Shown in pieces: positions 25,530 through 34,999 of a stretch of 64,000 nucleotides of DNA. A program made the position numbers and the translations under genes. Numbering within the stretch: position 1 is the first letter of the stretch; each line of letters starts with the position of its first letter. The DNA lies in contig NZ_CP042968.1 of NCBI RefSeq assembly GCF_001693515.2, positions 4,960,001 to 5,024,000 on the forward strand, read 5' to 3'. The notes below the pieces were generated by a model, which did not search any database, was not told where the DNA came from, and saw only the letters and a program-made list of their open reading frames with translations. The stretch is from Bradyrhizobium paxllaeri (lineage in GTDB: Bacteria; Pseudomonadota; Alphaproteobacteria; Rhizobiales; Xanthobacteraceae).

Positions 25530-26938
25530 CCCCCTATCCTTCTCCGATCGTGGCCCCCGCCTCCAGCCGATCAAGGCGATCGGCTATAACCAGAATCAGT
25601 GAGAGGTTGCGCTGATCTGGCGTGGATCGGTCCCACGATGCCAGGTAGCTGGTGAGCTTCCGTGCCCGCTCATGAAAGCACCGCCGCCTCGAACTGCGCG
25701 GTCTGCGATGTCGAGCTAGTGAGTGATGCTGACGGGCAGCGTTGGTCGCTGCCGCTCATTGATCGCCACCCTCCGGAAGGGCCGGTCGCCTATCACTACC
25801 ACTACCCCGCTGGGGCCCCACCACAGCATCGCAAGATCCTTCGCAGAAAGGCTGTACAACCACCTGGAGTAAGGCCGGATGGCCCAGCACCAGAACGGTT
25901 ATGATTGGCGTCTATTTCGTGGACGACACACGCGAGTTAGTTAAACGATTGGTGGTCGGCCTGTTGCGCCTCGACAGTCTCGTCGCTGATCGGCAGGCAC
26001 TTCAACAGCGATTGGGAGCTGATCCAAGCTTGGGCTGATGAGGGTGGCTGGAGCGGCTCTCGCCAACACCTAAGCCCGGGGATCGCGGCCGAGACCCGCG
26101 CCGCCTAGCCTCCACACATTGTGCAACCAACTAGACGCAGCTCGGGCGACTCGGCGCCGCGTATTTAGGGCCAAATGGAGGCGCTGTCCCTACCGCCCGC
26201 GCTGCTAGCTCAATATAACACCTGACCGTTGATTCTACCATCGTCCGAGCCCAAGCAGCTGCCGAGGCTAAAAACGGGCCTGAAGATCAAGCTATTTGTA
26301 GCGTTGGCCTGAGCACCAAGATCCAGATGGCCGTTCGAGGCTTGGGATGTCCCGTGCGGTTCACACGGACTGCCCGGTTAGAGGTGATGCGCAAGCCGCA
26401 GCCTTGTCCACTGAACGAATTCCATGGCTCGGTCGAGGGGATCTGACGAGCACGGCGGGGCGCTCGCTTGCGATAAGCTTCGAGCCGCATGGTTCTTCAG
26501 TGATGAACGATGATTCGGGAAGCGTTCGCGAAAAATACGAAAGGATGATCTGATCGGCTTCAAGGTTCGCGACTGTTCACTGGCAAACATTCGTCCTTAT
26601 CTTGAGCGGAGGCCCGGATATTCATGACCGCATCTCCGGCGTGCATCGCAAAAAGACTCGCAATCCTGTCGAGCTCAGCGAAAGACAATTCCTCATCGGA
26701 CTACGCGGTGTCCTTACTCCACATTGCTGCCAACGCGAGCCCTCTCGGATCCCCTCGCACATGCATGAAGCTCGTCTACCTGCGCTCTCTCACCTGAATC
26801 TCGGCAAACCGCAGGTGTTGAATGCAGCGCTAGAGTTGGTCTCTCTTGGACGCCCAGCGCCTCTCCATGCTGCGCATCTGCGTCCGCAAGACCCAGCACC
26901 ACAAGAACGGGTGCCCCGCTTGGGGGATGGTCCCCAGA
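25530..26938. other. 1.4 kb without a recognised gene
   Basis: Only short frames (such as 25662-25904 and 26602-27096 plus) with unusual composition and no family features. The region is probably an old insertion/deletion junction of the accessory island. No inverted repeats marking a mobile element could be found by eye. Confidence 0.5.
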
Positions 26939-27469
26939 TCATAGTAGAAGCTGCTGAACTTTTTGCGTCAAAAGCGGATCATGCAGACATACCGCCCATT
27001 CCAGCAGCATCTGGCGCACCGTGGTCGCCAAGATGCCATGAAGCGCCATCCGATCCAAAGCGAGTGATCGATCCGCGTCGACACGCGTTGCGATAAGGTC
27101 CGAGAGGAGGCGTACGTCATATCCACGCTCGACCGCCTGCAGTGCGGCAATGAAGATATCTTCTTCGAGCCAACCTCCCCCAAAGAAAATGATACCGGTT
27201 TCGCGTGAAGCCAGATTGTCCGTAAATCGCGGATCGCGCCAAATGGAAACAGCATCAACGTCCAGCTGCGTCGTCGAGTGCACGAGTTTCTGCATAATCT
27301 CGAACGGCTGGCATTCGCCTATGACGGTCGACGCGACACCAAACATCTCCAAGCCTGTCTGCAGCAATGAGAAACTGACATGCCGCGGGGCAAGACCGGC
27401 CGAATCCGGCGTCTTACCACGCGTCATATTGATCAAAACCACCCGGCTATGTCGTGGGTCTGCGAGCAT
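26939..27469 (-). CDS. isochorismatase-fold protein with missing catalytic residues
   Basis: 176 aa. The fold is suggested by the first strand Val-Val-Leu-Ile-Asn-Met and the segment Gly-Ile-Ile-Phe-Phe-Gly-Gly-Gly ... Ala-Val-Glu-Arg-Gly-Tyr-Asp-Val-Arg-Leu-Leu-Ser-Asp, which follows the pattern of cysteine hydrolases of the isochorismatase family. The first catalytic Asp is Asn and the nucleophilic Cys position, counted back from the Gly-Tyr, is Asp. It may be a binding or regulatory protein. It is the third gene of the luxR-luxI transcription unit, 44 bp after luxI, so it may be controlled by quorum sensing. Confidence 0.6.
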   Translation of the reverse strand: MLADPRHSRVVLINMTRGKTPDSAGLAPRHVSFSLLQTGLEMFGVASTVIGECQPFEIMQKLVHSTTQLDVDAVSIWRDPRFTDNLASRETGIIFFGGGWLEEDIFIAALQAVERGYDVRLLSDLIATRVDADRSLALDRMALHGILATTVRQMLLEWAVCLHDPLLTQKVQQLLL

Positions 27470-27513
27470 TTAAGTACCAAACTACTGTTGCTGGATGCTG
27501 CTCCGCGGGGCAT

Positions 27514-28152
27514 TTAGGCAGCCGCGTTAACAAGATCCGCTGGCACAAGCACAGGACCGTTGACGTCGGCTTGTTCGTACATCCTGTGAAGCGTTTGCTC
27601 GGACATGTCGAGAAAGCCGGCGACCGCCATGGTCGATCCTACCTGCCGCGGATCAGCGATCCGTCTCAATGGCCAGCGCGCGCGGCGAAGAATGCGCTCC
27701 ATACGCGTATCAGTGACTGTCACGATGGTATCTGCGCACGCGGCGCGTGCTGCCTCCATCATGGCAGCGAAGAGGATAAACGTTGCGCGATTGAGATTAT
27801 TGGCAGCCTGCTCCGCGATATGACTGGTGTCCACGCAAAAGCGTGAACTTTCGAGAATTCTCCCGTCATGCGGCGCTGGCGTCCCGCCGAGCAGAACGGG
27901 AAAGGTGTCGGCCAACATAGTTGGCCCGGTCGTCGGAAGCAGACGAACCGAACCAACCGGCTCCCCGGCGTCTGCCATCAAAACCAGATAAGTCGGCCCG
28001 AGAGTGTCATACACATCGAGCTCGAATTCACCCGAGACCGACACTGACCAGTCGAGCCTGTCCTTGAAGACACGGCGTCGCAGCCGATACATCGCCGCGA
28101 GCAACTCCAGGTGACGACCAAATTGAGAGGTGTGAATTGCGATGGCATGCAT
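27514..28152 (-). CDS. acyl-homoserine-lactone synthase (LuxI family)
   Basis: 212 aa, start at 28152 with a perfect AGGAGGT site. All conserved LuxI residues are in place: Arg25/Arg27-Val-Phe29, Trp35, Glu44, Asp46, Asp49, Arg70 and the Glu-Ser-Ser-Arg-Phe segment near 100. It makes a homoserine-lactone signal from S-adenosylmethionine and an acyl donor. In Bradyrhizobium, LuxI-type enzymes using branched or aryl acyl-CoA are known (BjaI, BraI); whether this one does cannot be read from the sequence. A lux box lies 57 bp upstream. Confidence 0.93.
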   Translation of the reverse strand: MHAIAIHTSQFGRHLELLAAMYRLRRRVFKDRLDWSVSVSGEFELDVYDTLGPTYLVLMADAGEPVGSVRLLPTTGPTMLADTFPVLLGGTPAPHDGRILESSRFCVDTSHIAEQAANNLNRATFILFAAMMEAARAACADTIVTVTDTRMERILRRARWPLRRIADPRQVGSTMAVAGFLDMSEQTLHRMYEQADVNGPVLVPADLVNAAA

Positions 28153-28208
28153 AGCGACCTCCTAAAATTATCGGGAGGCCTCAAAACCAGAAAGAGAGTT
28201 GCTAATCG

Positions 28209-28226
28209 CCTGTCAAATTTTACAGG
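28209..28226 (-). promoter_or_regulatory. lux box upstream of luxI
   Basis: CCTGTCAAATTTTACAGG, an 18-bp dyad with one mismatched pair. It has the CCTGT...ACAGG half-sites of classical lux boxes and is centred 65 bp before the luxI start, where LuxR-type activators normally bind next to the -35 region. It predicts positive autoregulation of the signal synthase. Confidence 0.8.
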
Positions 28227-28343
28227 TACCTCTTGTTCAGTTTGATTACGTTAGACCTTTTTGGACCGAACACAATACAAGATGCCCGGCGCGACGAGCG
28301 CCAGGTCTGTTGTGCATCTCGCGAAATGGGAGAGTGTGGATGA

Positions 28344-29072
28344 TTAGGATAACAAACCGCGCCGCAGCGCCTCGGCGACGCATTGAGCAATAGATGCTGC
28401 ACCTAGTTTGCGGCGCGCGTTATCAAGATGAAACACGACAGTTCTCGGTGCAATCTGGACCAGCACCGCGATATCGGCGATAGTTTTTCCGCGCGCGATC
28501 CATGCAAGGCATTGGCGCTCGCGCTGAGTGAGCTCACTTGCGACGAGTTTACTGGCAGAGAGTACGTCAAGTCTGGCGGCGACATAACAATGAAAGTACA
28601 ACCCGACGAGTTGTATGAGATCCTTCCCGTCGGCTACGAGCCGCTCGGGGTGAAGATCGCGGTCGCCCGTCGCTAATGTAAATGCGGCCATCCGGCCAAA
28701 TCCACCCCTGATTGGCACAGTGATGCCTGATCTAATTCCGAAAGTCGTCGCTTCATCGAAGAACCGGCGCTGCTCGCGATTTCCGGCCAGGGCTGACGCC
28801 TCGCCTCCCCAGCTAAATAGCGCGTGCTCGGCACGCGCGCGGCGCACCACAGGATCGAGCTGCTGATATCCAAGTTGGAAGTACCGGCTGGTCCAGGATT
28901 TGGGATATGACGAGATCAACATCGGCGTCTCGCCGGTCAATCGCAGGTAGGCAAATCGCTGGAAGCCAAGCCTCTGTGTTAGCCGCGTTGCGACGCGCTC
29001 AAATTCATCCTCGCTGGTTGCGGTTTGGATGGCATCAATAAATTCCTGGAAGATGCATTCGACCGGGCTCAT
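28344..29072 (-). CDS. LuxR-family quorum-sensing activator
   Basis: 242 aa. An N-terminal autoinducer-binding domain with Trp-Thr-Ser-Arg-Tyr-Phe-Gln-Leu-Gly-Tyr-Gln-Gln-Leu-Asp-Pro-Val, matching the Trp/Tyr/Asp/Pro ligand-pocket positions of LuxR, and a C-terminal helix-turn-helix Leu-Thr-Gln-Arg-Glu-Arg-Gln-Cys-Leu-Ala-Trp-Ile-Ala-Arg-Gly-Lys-Thr. It is the cognate receptor for the luxI product, encoded 191 bp upstream of it on the same strand. Confidence 0.93.
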   Translation of the reverse strand: MSPVECIFQEFIDAIQTATSEDEFERVATRLTQRLGFQRFAYLRLTGETPMLISSYPKSWTSRYFQLGYQQLDPVVRRARAEHALFSWGGEASALAGNREQRRFFDEATTFGIRSGITVPIRGGFGRMAAFTLATGDRDLHPERLVADGKDLIQLVGLYFHCYVAARLDVLSASKLVASELTQRERQCLAWIARGKTIADIAVLVQIAPRTVVFHLDNARRKLGAASIAQCVAEALRRGLLS

Positions 29073-29100
29073 TCCGGCTCTACCATTTTAACATAGTCAC

Positions 29101-29322
29101 GTGCTTCCTGATTACCCCACTGCAGCTTTTGGCGAAGAAGCTGCTCGGCTTACCAGGTCGCGCGAGCTCCCGCCAGAACACCCACGGGCTCGAGACCGGG
29201 TAGCCGAGGTGGAGGCGAACGAGGCCCTGCCCGCGGATGTACTGGCGTCATTCTATGCAACCCATTCGGAGGAGATGTCCCGATCGCTGTTGAACTACGT
29301 CGGACCGGCGTTGGCGGAATGA
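29101..29322 (+). CDS. unidentified ORF ending at the IS256 element
   Basis: 73 codons, Ala/Glu-rich (Glu-Ala-Asn-Glu-Ala-Leu-Pro-Ala-Asp-Val-Leu-Ala-Ser-Phe-Tyr). It stops exactly where the IS begins, so it is likely the interrupted remains of a longer gene. No family recognised. Confidence 0.3.
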   Translation: MLPDYPTAAFGEEAARLTRSRELPPEHPRARDRVAEVEANEALPADVLASFYATHSEEMSRSLLNYVGPALAE

Positions 29323-30701
29323 ATGTTACGCGGCTCTCGTGACGTGGGCAACGGGCTTGATCGTCATGCGATCGTGGTGAGCTTGAAGGGCCGCACGCAG
29401 AACCGACAATTGCTTATGCGCCTTCAATCGTCGGAAGCCCTTGTTGGCCTCGATCATGCCGGCCGCGACCCATCGCAAGGCCATGCCGGCATCCCGCCAG
29501 CGTTTGACGTTGCGCGTGACGCGGCGAATGGTACCCATCATGTTCTCGGCGATGTTGGTACAGGCGAGCGATCGACGCAGCTCCTTCGGCAGCTTCAACC
29601 GGACGACAGTCAGGATTTCGTCGAGGCCTTCGAGAATGCTGGCCGCTACGCCGGGCCATTGCTGGTCGAGTCGACGCGCGAGATTGCGGATCAATTTTTC
29701 AGCCTTGTCGGCATCATCGAGCTCCCAGGCCTGGCGCAGCACCCGACGGGTGGCCGCATGATGCTCTTTCGGCAGGCGTTCCGTGATGTTGCGCGCCTTG
29801 TGGATCTGACAGCGCTGGATCGCGGCGGCCGAACCGAAGGTGCGGCGGATCGCCTTCGACAACGCTTTCGCGCCGTCGACGATGAACAGTCTTGGCACCG
29901 TCGGGGCGAGCCCGCGGGAGACCAGGTTGTCCAGCAGGGCTTGAACCGTTGCGGCGTTCTCGGTTGCCCCTTCCACCAGCGCCAGCGGATGCTTGTTGCC
30001 TTCACCGTCGACCCCGATCGCGGCGACCAGCACGAGATCGTCGCCGAGATGCAGCCCGTCGATTTGAACCACCAGAAGGTCGAGCGCGGACAGATCGGCA
30101 GCCATGAAGTCGGCCAGCCGCGCCGCCGACAGCGCCACAAACCTCCGCGAGGCCGCCGACTTCGAAACCCCCGATCCGGGCGGTGCCGGCACATCACCCT
30201 CGGGCAGCCGGACAGCGCGGCCGAACCGGCGCGTCGATACATTGATCAGCATCAGGTTCATCGCCCAGCGACCAAGCCAGTCCTCCTCCGCCGCCGTTTC
30301 CCAGCTCGGGATCGTGACCTCGCGGCCGTCCAGGCCCCGGACCCGCGGGCGCTCGACCTCGATCTTGCCGCCGTGGAAGCCGATCCGTCCCCGCGTTCGG
30401 CCCCAACGGTGCGCCCGCCGCGCCGCGTCGCGACCGTGGCGCGGCCCGCAGGCCGCCGTGACATCCGCCTCCATCATCGTGCCGAGCGCCTCGATCCCTG
30501 CCGCAAGGCAGAACCGATCGAAGCTCGCCCGCACTTCTGCAAACGCTTCGTCCACAGCCCCGGTCGCCGGCGAACCAGCCGGTGTGATATCTCTCGTCAT
30601 GGCGTTGCTCTCCTTTGTGGAATCAGCACCCCGAGCCTACCGGCTCAAGGGGGGCAACGCCGACCTCTTCAGAAATTCAACAGAACCCCGGGACATCCCC
30701 C
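29323..30701 (-). mobile_element. IS256-family insertion sequence, copy 1
   Basis: Contains one transposase gene. The right edge near 30700 is set by comparison with the inverted copy beginning at 63699: the two agree through GGGACATCCCCC and then differ. On the left the matching terminal repeat is not found, so that end may be truncated or joined directly behind the transposase stop. Confidence 0.85.
29326..30600 (-). CDS. IS256-family (mutator type) transposase
   Basis: 424 aa. Mutator-type DDE landmarks: Val-Val-Gln-Ile-Asp-Gly-Leu (first Asp), Phe-Ile-Val-Asp-Gly-Ala-Lys-Ala-Leu (second Asp), Arg-Cys-Gln-Ile-His-Lys-Ala-Arg-Asn, and Asn-Ile-Ala-Glu-Asn-Met (final Glu). Full length and unbroken, so probably active. 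The first 201 bases match the copy at 63800 over the visible part. Confidence 0.95.
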   Translation of the reverse strand: MTRDITPAGSPATGAVDEAFAEVRASFDRFCLAAGIEALGTMMEADVTAACGPRHGRDAARRAHRWGRTRGRIGFHGGKIEVERPRVRGLDGREVTIPSWETAAEEDWLGRWAMNLMLINVSTRRFGRAVRLPEGDVPAPPGSGVSKSAASRRFVALSAARLADFMAADLSALDLLVVQIDGLHLGDDLVLVAAIGVDGEGNKHPLALVEGATENAATVQALLDNLVSRGLAPTVPRLFIVDGAKALSKAIRRTFGSAAAIQRCQIHKARNITERLPKEHHAATRRVLRQAWELDDADKAEKLIRNLARRLDQQWPGVAASILEGLDEILTVVRLKLPKELRRSLACTNIAENMMGTIRRVTRNVKRWRDAGMALRWVAAGMIEANKGFRRLKAHKQLSVLRAALQAHHDRMTIKPVAHVTRAA

Positions 30702-30947
30702 ATTCGGATCTCGGCGAACTCGGAAAAGCCGTGCGAATTGTGAGCCCCGCCAATGGACTAAATTGGCATCTAGTCGTTCTTTCTAACCGACAACCTGCAA
30801 CGCAGCCTTACAGCAGCTGGAGAATCTCTTACAAGCAATCTTGTTGTGGTTTTCATCGAAAAACTTGCAATCGCGCGAGATAACCGCGTTTTCGTCATCT
30901 GAAAAGTATCATTTATCGGGATAAATGTTAGAGTGTAACACCTAAGC

Positions 30948-31805
30948 ATGCGCAGAATTCCACCTTGCTCTTCGTGCCTTTGAGGCGTTGTCACGACATG
31001 AAAGCCTCACGGAAGCTGCCGCTGAACTGAATGGCACAGCGCTGTCAGCCAACAGTTGCGGCTGCTGGAGGGATATTTCTCTTGTAAATTGGTGCGGAAG
31101 ACTGGCAACCGCATTGAATTGACGCCTGCAGCACGTTCTTACGCTTATGATGTACGCAAGAGCCTCGATCTTTGGCCGTTGCTTCGGAGGACTTTGCCAG
31201 CTACGGCTCTGCACACTGCGTCCGCGTCAACGCGACGCCATCGTTTGCGATGCGATGGCTGATCCCCGTATCGCGGCCATTCAGCGACTGAATCCGCGTA
31301 TCGAAATCCGGCTTGAAACCTCTAACACCGATGAGTTCGAGTCGAGCGTCGACCAGAGTGATCTTGTCATCCGTTGCTATCCTTAAAAAAGGCCGGATTA
31401 GCTTGCCGTCATCTTCTCAATGACGAAGCCGTGGCGGTCGTCTCGCCAGCGCTGCTGCCGGAATTGAAAATCCGCCATGCGAAGGATTTGGCGCGGAGCC
31501 CGCTGCTGCACATGAAGAGCCGCATCTCGGCTTGGCTTCCGTAAGGCTGGTATAGATGTCAGTCAGACGCCGCGTGCCCAAGTCTTTGCTACTTCTTCCT
31601 CTGCATAGAGGCAGCAATCAATGGCTATGGTATTGCTCTTGTGCCGGAGGCTCTCGTTTCGCTCGACGTTGCAGAACGGCGCCTTGCAATTCTTTTTCCT
31701 CAATCACGCATCATTGGCTCTGGGTTCTACGGCCTATTCAGCCCCTCAGCGCGCAAAGCCAAAACTGTTGAGCAGTTTATCACATGGCTGACGCAAGAAG
31801 ACTAG
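30948..31805 (+). pseudogene. GcvA-like LysR regulator, several frameshifts
   Basis: In three frames one can follow a LysR protein from its helix-turn-helix (Leu-Arg-Ala-Phe-Glu-Ala-Leu-Ser-Arg-His-Glu-Ser-Leu-Thr-Glu-Ala-Ala), through Leu-Thr-Pro-Ala-Ala-Arg, to the ligand domain end (Gly-Tyr-Gly-Ile-Ala-Leu-Val-Pro ... Ser-Gly-Phe-Tyr-Gly-Leu-Phe-Ser-Pro). At least four frame changes or stops interrupt it. It starts 247 bp past the IS256 end. Confidence 0.85.
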
Positions 31806-31959
31806 CTCCACTTGAAGACGTTGGCTGACGTTGAGTGGCCCTGGCTTTCTCCTCCTCGCAATAGCAACTTCGCAGCAACCGGGAACGTCAGGTTGAGGAC
31901 CGCCCACACGGACCACGGATCTCAGTGTCCGCCGCTTTCGTCCACATCTTGCGGAGCTT

Positions 31960-33834
31960 CTAGAGCGGTCGCTTGCTCCCGGCACCACCGCCTCGTAGAG
32001 GCACCGGGATAATAAACCAGAACCATGCTGCGAGCTGAACTACAAGGTTGACTGCAAAGGCTATCTGGTAAGCAACTTCTGGGTAGTGGCCCTGCTGAGG
32101 TGTCCAGTACTGAATCAAGAAACCCACCAGATACTGGATTAGAAAGGCGCAACCGATGTGAAAGACGTTGAGCGCCGCGGTGGCACGTCCAGCAAGCTCT
32201 TTTGGGAAAAAATCGGCCAAAATCGCGTAGCTAAGGACCGTCGCCGCTCCGCAGGCAGCGACAATCATCCACGGAACAGATGATGACAAGGGTACTCGCA
32301 GGATTACTGCCAATTGGGCTATGAAGAACAGAACTGCGACCAAGCCCAAGAGCGGTCGTGGACCTATCCCGTGCCGACGAAGCTTTTGAGCCGCAATACC
32401 TAGAACCAGGGCGCCCGCACTCGATGCGATTGCCATGAAAAAGAGATTGCGCAGCAGTTCCGATCGGTCCAGGCCCTCGACATCGGCGAACCACTGGGCG
32501 GCCCACAACCCCTGTAACGCCCAGGCCGTACCAATGCAGGTCGCAGAGAGCGGCGCCAAACGCCAGAAGCGTGGGTCTGAATAAATCATTCGTAGTCCAA
32601 TGGTAGTCCCCTTCACCGTGAATGACCACGTGCCCGTTGGCACAAGAAGGAAAATTGCTAGGGCGCATCCCACCGATGCAATGGCTAGGAGCTCAAACAA
32701 TCCCCGCCAGCCGATCGACCCGAGCAGGTGTTCGGCGGGCAATGTTGCCGTCACGGCCCCAAAGGACCCCAGCATGATCATTAGGCCATTGAGCAGTGGC
32801 ACCTGCTCGGCGGGAAACCAGAGAACGACGGCTTTCAATCCGGCCGTCAATGCTGCAGAAGCGCCAAAGCCAATTAACGCCCGGCCGAGAAGAAGAAGCC
32901 AAAAATTGTCGGAGATGGCAAACAGCGCTGCCCCGGCGGCTGCGGCCATCAGCACGACACTCTGGATTTTCCGCGGACCGTATCGGTCCACTAATATGCC
33001 GATAGGAATTTGGGCGGCCGCGAAGGTCAGGAAGTAGATGGACGTCAGGAGACCGAGGTCATCGGCACCCAGACCAAACTCATAGATCAATGGTGCAGCT
33101 ATGGTCGCGTTGATGGTCCGAAAGAGAAAAGAAAGGTAGTAAGCTGAGACGAAGGGTAAGAAGACGCGCAAAACTAAAAGCCAATCTGTGGAGAAGGCTC
33201 GTGAGCGCTGCCCCCTAGCACGCCATGATGCCAGAAGCGGCCGCAATATCGTGCCAGCCGCTGTTCGATCTGCTCTGGTATCGGGTTCGCGATCGACGCC
33301 TGCGCCTCGAGCAACAGGAGAACATTCTGCTTTGTTGCCGGCGACAGTCGCCCCAACGCCCTTTGCTTCCTGGTGCGTGAAGCGCGTCGGCCCTTTTTGC
33401 ATCACCGGTTGTGTTGCAAGATGCGCCGGATCAGCGGAATTCACCCGCTCGATTGTTTCCTTTATGAGCGACGTTCCTAGATGGGCCCGCCTTGTCACCT
33501 GTGCAGCAAATTCGTCGAAGCGCGCGAGGCCCAGGGTACACGCGGCAGGCTGGTCCGCAGCTGCAAGCGGAGGCGTGACGGCGAGAAGAAAGCGAGCCTG
33601 AAGCGCAACAGCCTCACTCACAATCCGCAACTCTTGATGAAGCTGCTCGAGGTTCTGGTTAAGGGCGTTCAGCTGCCGATCGACCGAGGAGGCTTCGACG
33701 TCATGATCTGGCTCGAAGAAATGAGCGAGGGCAGCCTCAATGATCGCTGATTTGGTGGTCCCGGGACATTGTGCTGCGACTGCGAGCCGCGCGGCGACGG
33801 GCTCGGAAAGGTAGACACCGATCCGTGGCTTCAT
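31960..33834 (-). CDS. fusion of a ribbon-helix-helix (CopG-like, conjugation type) domain to an MFS transporter
   Basis: 624 aa in one open frame. Residues 1-45 are a ribbon-helix-helix (Lys-Pro-Arg-Ile-Gly-Val-Tyr-Leu-Ser-Glu ... Thr-Thr-Lys-Ser-Ala-Ile-Ile-Glu-Ala-Ala-Leu), followed by the coiled and Ala-rich stretch to about 145 seen in CopG-like proteins coded next to conjugation (trb/tra) genes. After a 70-residue disordered linker, residues 215-620 are a 12-helix MFS transporter (Gly-Ile-Leu-Val-Asp-Arg-Tyr-Gly-Pro-Arg-Lys after helix 2, the MFS A-motif). Either a true fusion or two genes joined by a deletion, with the MFS translated from an internal non-ATG start. The start overlaps the alpha/beta-hydrolase stop (ATGA). 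Confidence 0.8.
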   Translation of the reverse strand: MKPRIGVYLSEPVAARLAVAAQCPGTTKSAIIEAALAHFFEPDHDVEASSVDRQLNALNQNLEQLHQELRIVSEAVALQARFLLAVTPPLAAADQPAACTLGLARFDEFAAQVTRRAHLGTSLIKETIERVNSADPAHLATQPVMQKGPTRFTHQEAKGVGATVAGNKAECSPVARGAGVDREPDTRADRTAAGTILRPLLASWRARGQRSRAFSTDWLLVLRVFLPFVSAYYLSFLFRTINATIAAPLIYEFGLGADDLGLLTSIYFLTFAAAQIPIGILVDRYGPRKIQSVVLMAAAAGAALFAISDNFWLLLLGRALIGFGASAALTAGLKAVVLWFPAEQVPLLNGLMIMLGSFGAVTATLPAEHLLGSIGWRGLFELLAIASVGCALAIFLLVPTGTWSFTVKGTTIGLRMIYSDPRFWRLAPLSATCIGTAWALQGLWAAQWFADVEGLDRSELLRNLFFMAIASSAGALVLGIAAQKLRRHGIGPRPLLGLVAVLFFIAQLAVILRVPLSSSVPWMIVAACGAATVLSYAILADFFPKELAGRATAALNVFHIGCAFLIQYLVGFLIQYWTPQQGHYPEVAYQIAFAVNLVVQLAAWFWFIIPVPLRGGGAGSKRPL

Positions 33835-34745
33835 GGAAGCGCTCCGTCGAAATTCAATCGAGCGGCCGTTGAGTTCTCATGTCCCGAGCCGGACTGTGTC
33901 CGCCGTTCGGTATGACCCCAGCTTCCTCGCTCGACCGCGCTGAAGAACGCTTCTATTTGCGCGTTGAAGGCCGCAGGTTCTTCGAGATTGATGCCATGGC
34001 CTGTATTGGGGCACACCCAAATGCCGGCGGCGGGAATTGTGGATTTGAGCATCAGGCCGGTTTCTAAACAGGGCTTGTCTTCGTCACCCACCGCGAGCAG
34101 CACCGGGACTGTCATCCGTGAAAATTCATCGCGGAAATTGTGCAAAGGCGGCCGCACGGCTTGGCACTGAAGCAAAGTATTGGCCATCCCCTGCGCCGAA
34201 TGCTGCTTGAGCCGGTCTACAAACTCCTGCCAGCCCTTCGGATCCTTGTGTTTCAGTTTAATTCGCGTGAAGTGGCGTGCCATTTTCTCTGCCATGGCAT
34301 CCATACCTCGCGCCGCCAATGCGCGCGCGAGAACAGACGTGTTCTTCAACCATCTTTCACGATCTATGGCTGGAGATCCCACCCCTGCTCCGGCAGCGAC
34401 AATCGCGCTGGTTCTTTCGCAGTACCGCAACCCAAACAGCAGAGCAGCATAGGCGCCCATGCTAGATCCAACCATGTGGGCACGTCCGATCGAGAGGTCG
34501 CGCATGACGATGCCGATGTCCTCTACGGCGACCTGCCAGCCGTATATGGCAGGATCATCAGGAACATCGCTCGGTGGATATCCACGCGCGTTGTAGGCGA
34601 TGCACCTATAGCCACGCGAAAAATACCGGATCTGGGCTTCCCAGCCGCGTAGGTCGGATTCGAATTCATGAACGAAAATGATTGGATAGCCCCGCCCATA
34701 TTCCTCGAAATACAGCCTTATTCCGCCTGAATCGATATAAGGCAT
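33831..34745 (-). CDS. alpha/beta hydrolase
   Basis: 304 aa from ATG 34745 (AAGGGG site). Oxyanion region Phe-Val-His-Glu-Phe, nucleophile elbow Gly-Ser-Ser-Met-Gly-Ala near residue 96, Asp in Val-Gly-Asp-Glu-Asp and His in Asn-Thr-Gly-His-Gly-Ile complete a catalytic triad. Similar to 3-oxoadipate enol-lactonase/haloperoxidase-type hydrolases; substrate unknown. The last 30 residues are polar and unlike the family, possibly run-on. It is coupled to the MFS fusion gene downstream, so the pair may hydrolyse and transport one compound. Confidence 0.88.
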   Translation of the reverse strand: MPYIDSGGIRLYFEEYGRGYPIIFVHEFESDLRGWEAQIRYFSRGYRCIAYNARGYPPSDVPDDPAIYGWQVAVEDIGIVMRDLSIGRAHMVGSSMGAYAALLFGLRYCERTSAIVAAGAGVGSPAIDRERWLKNTSVLARALAARGMDAMAEKMARHFTRIKLKHKDPKGWQEFVDRLKQHSAQGMANTLLQCQAVRPPLHNFRDEFSRMTVPVLLAVGDEDKPCLETGLMLKSTIPAAGIWVCPNTGHGINLEEPAAFNAQIEAFFSAVERGSWGHTERRTQSGSGHENSTAARLNFDGALP

Positions 34746-34819
34746 CGACACCCCTTTCTTGGAGCGCCGGCAAGACGTTGCCGCGCATCGAGCGGCGTTG
34801 TGGATGAGCATGCATAAGA

Positions 34820-34999
34820 ATGGAGGTGTCGATTACCGGCGGATCGGATTTCGACACACCTCTGGCGGCACTAACTTCAGCGAGCGGCGGACTCGATAAC
34901 GACGACTTCGAGGAAGTGATTCGATACGCCGAGTTTAGAAAGGCGCGCCAAGCTCTTGAGAAGGCCAAGCGGCCGAAAAGCAAACGCTATCCTGAATGA
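34820..34999 (+). CDS. small acidic protein upstream of the ImmA/IrrE relic
   Basis: 59 aa, acidic first half (Asp-Asn-Asp-Asp-Phe-Glu-Glu) and basic second half ending Lys-Arg-Pro-Lys-Ser-Lys-Arg-Tyr-Pro-Glu. Its stop overlaps the start of the ImmA/IrrE reading frame (ATGA), so the two were a pair. Role unknown; a partner or substrate of the peptidase is possible. Confidence 0.5.
   Translation: MEVSITGGSDFDTPLAALTSASGGLDNDDFEEVIRYAEFRKARQALEKAKRPKSKRYPE

Noticed and set aside
26330..26500. Possible group II intron end near 26340
   Set aside because: The GTGCGGTTCACACGG word recalls intron/IS maturase regions, but no domain V fold or reverse transcriptase is present.
29323..30786. 487-codon plus-strand frame across the IS256 transposase
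   Set aside because: Antisense shadow with Arg-rich composition; the transposase on the other strand explains the region.
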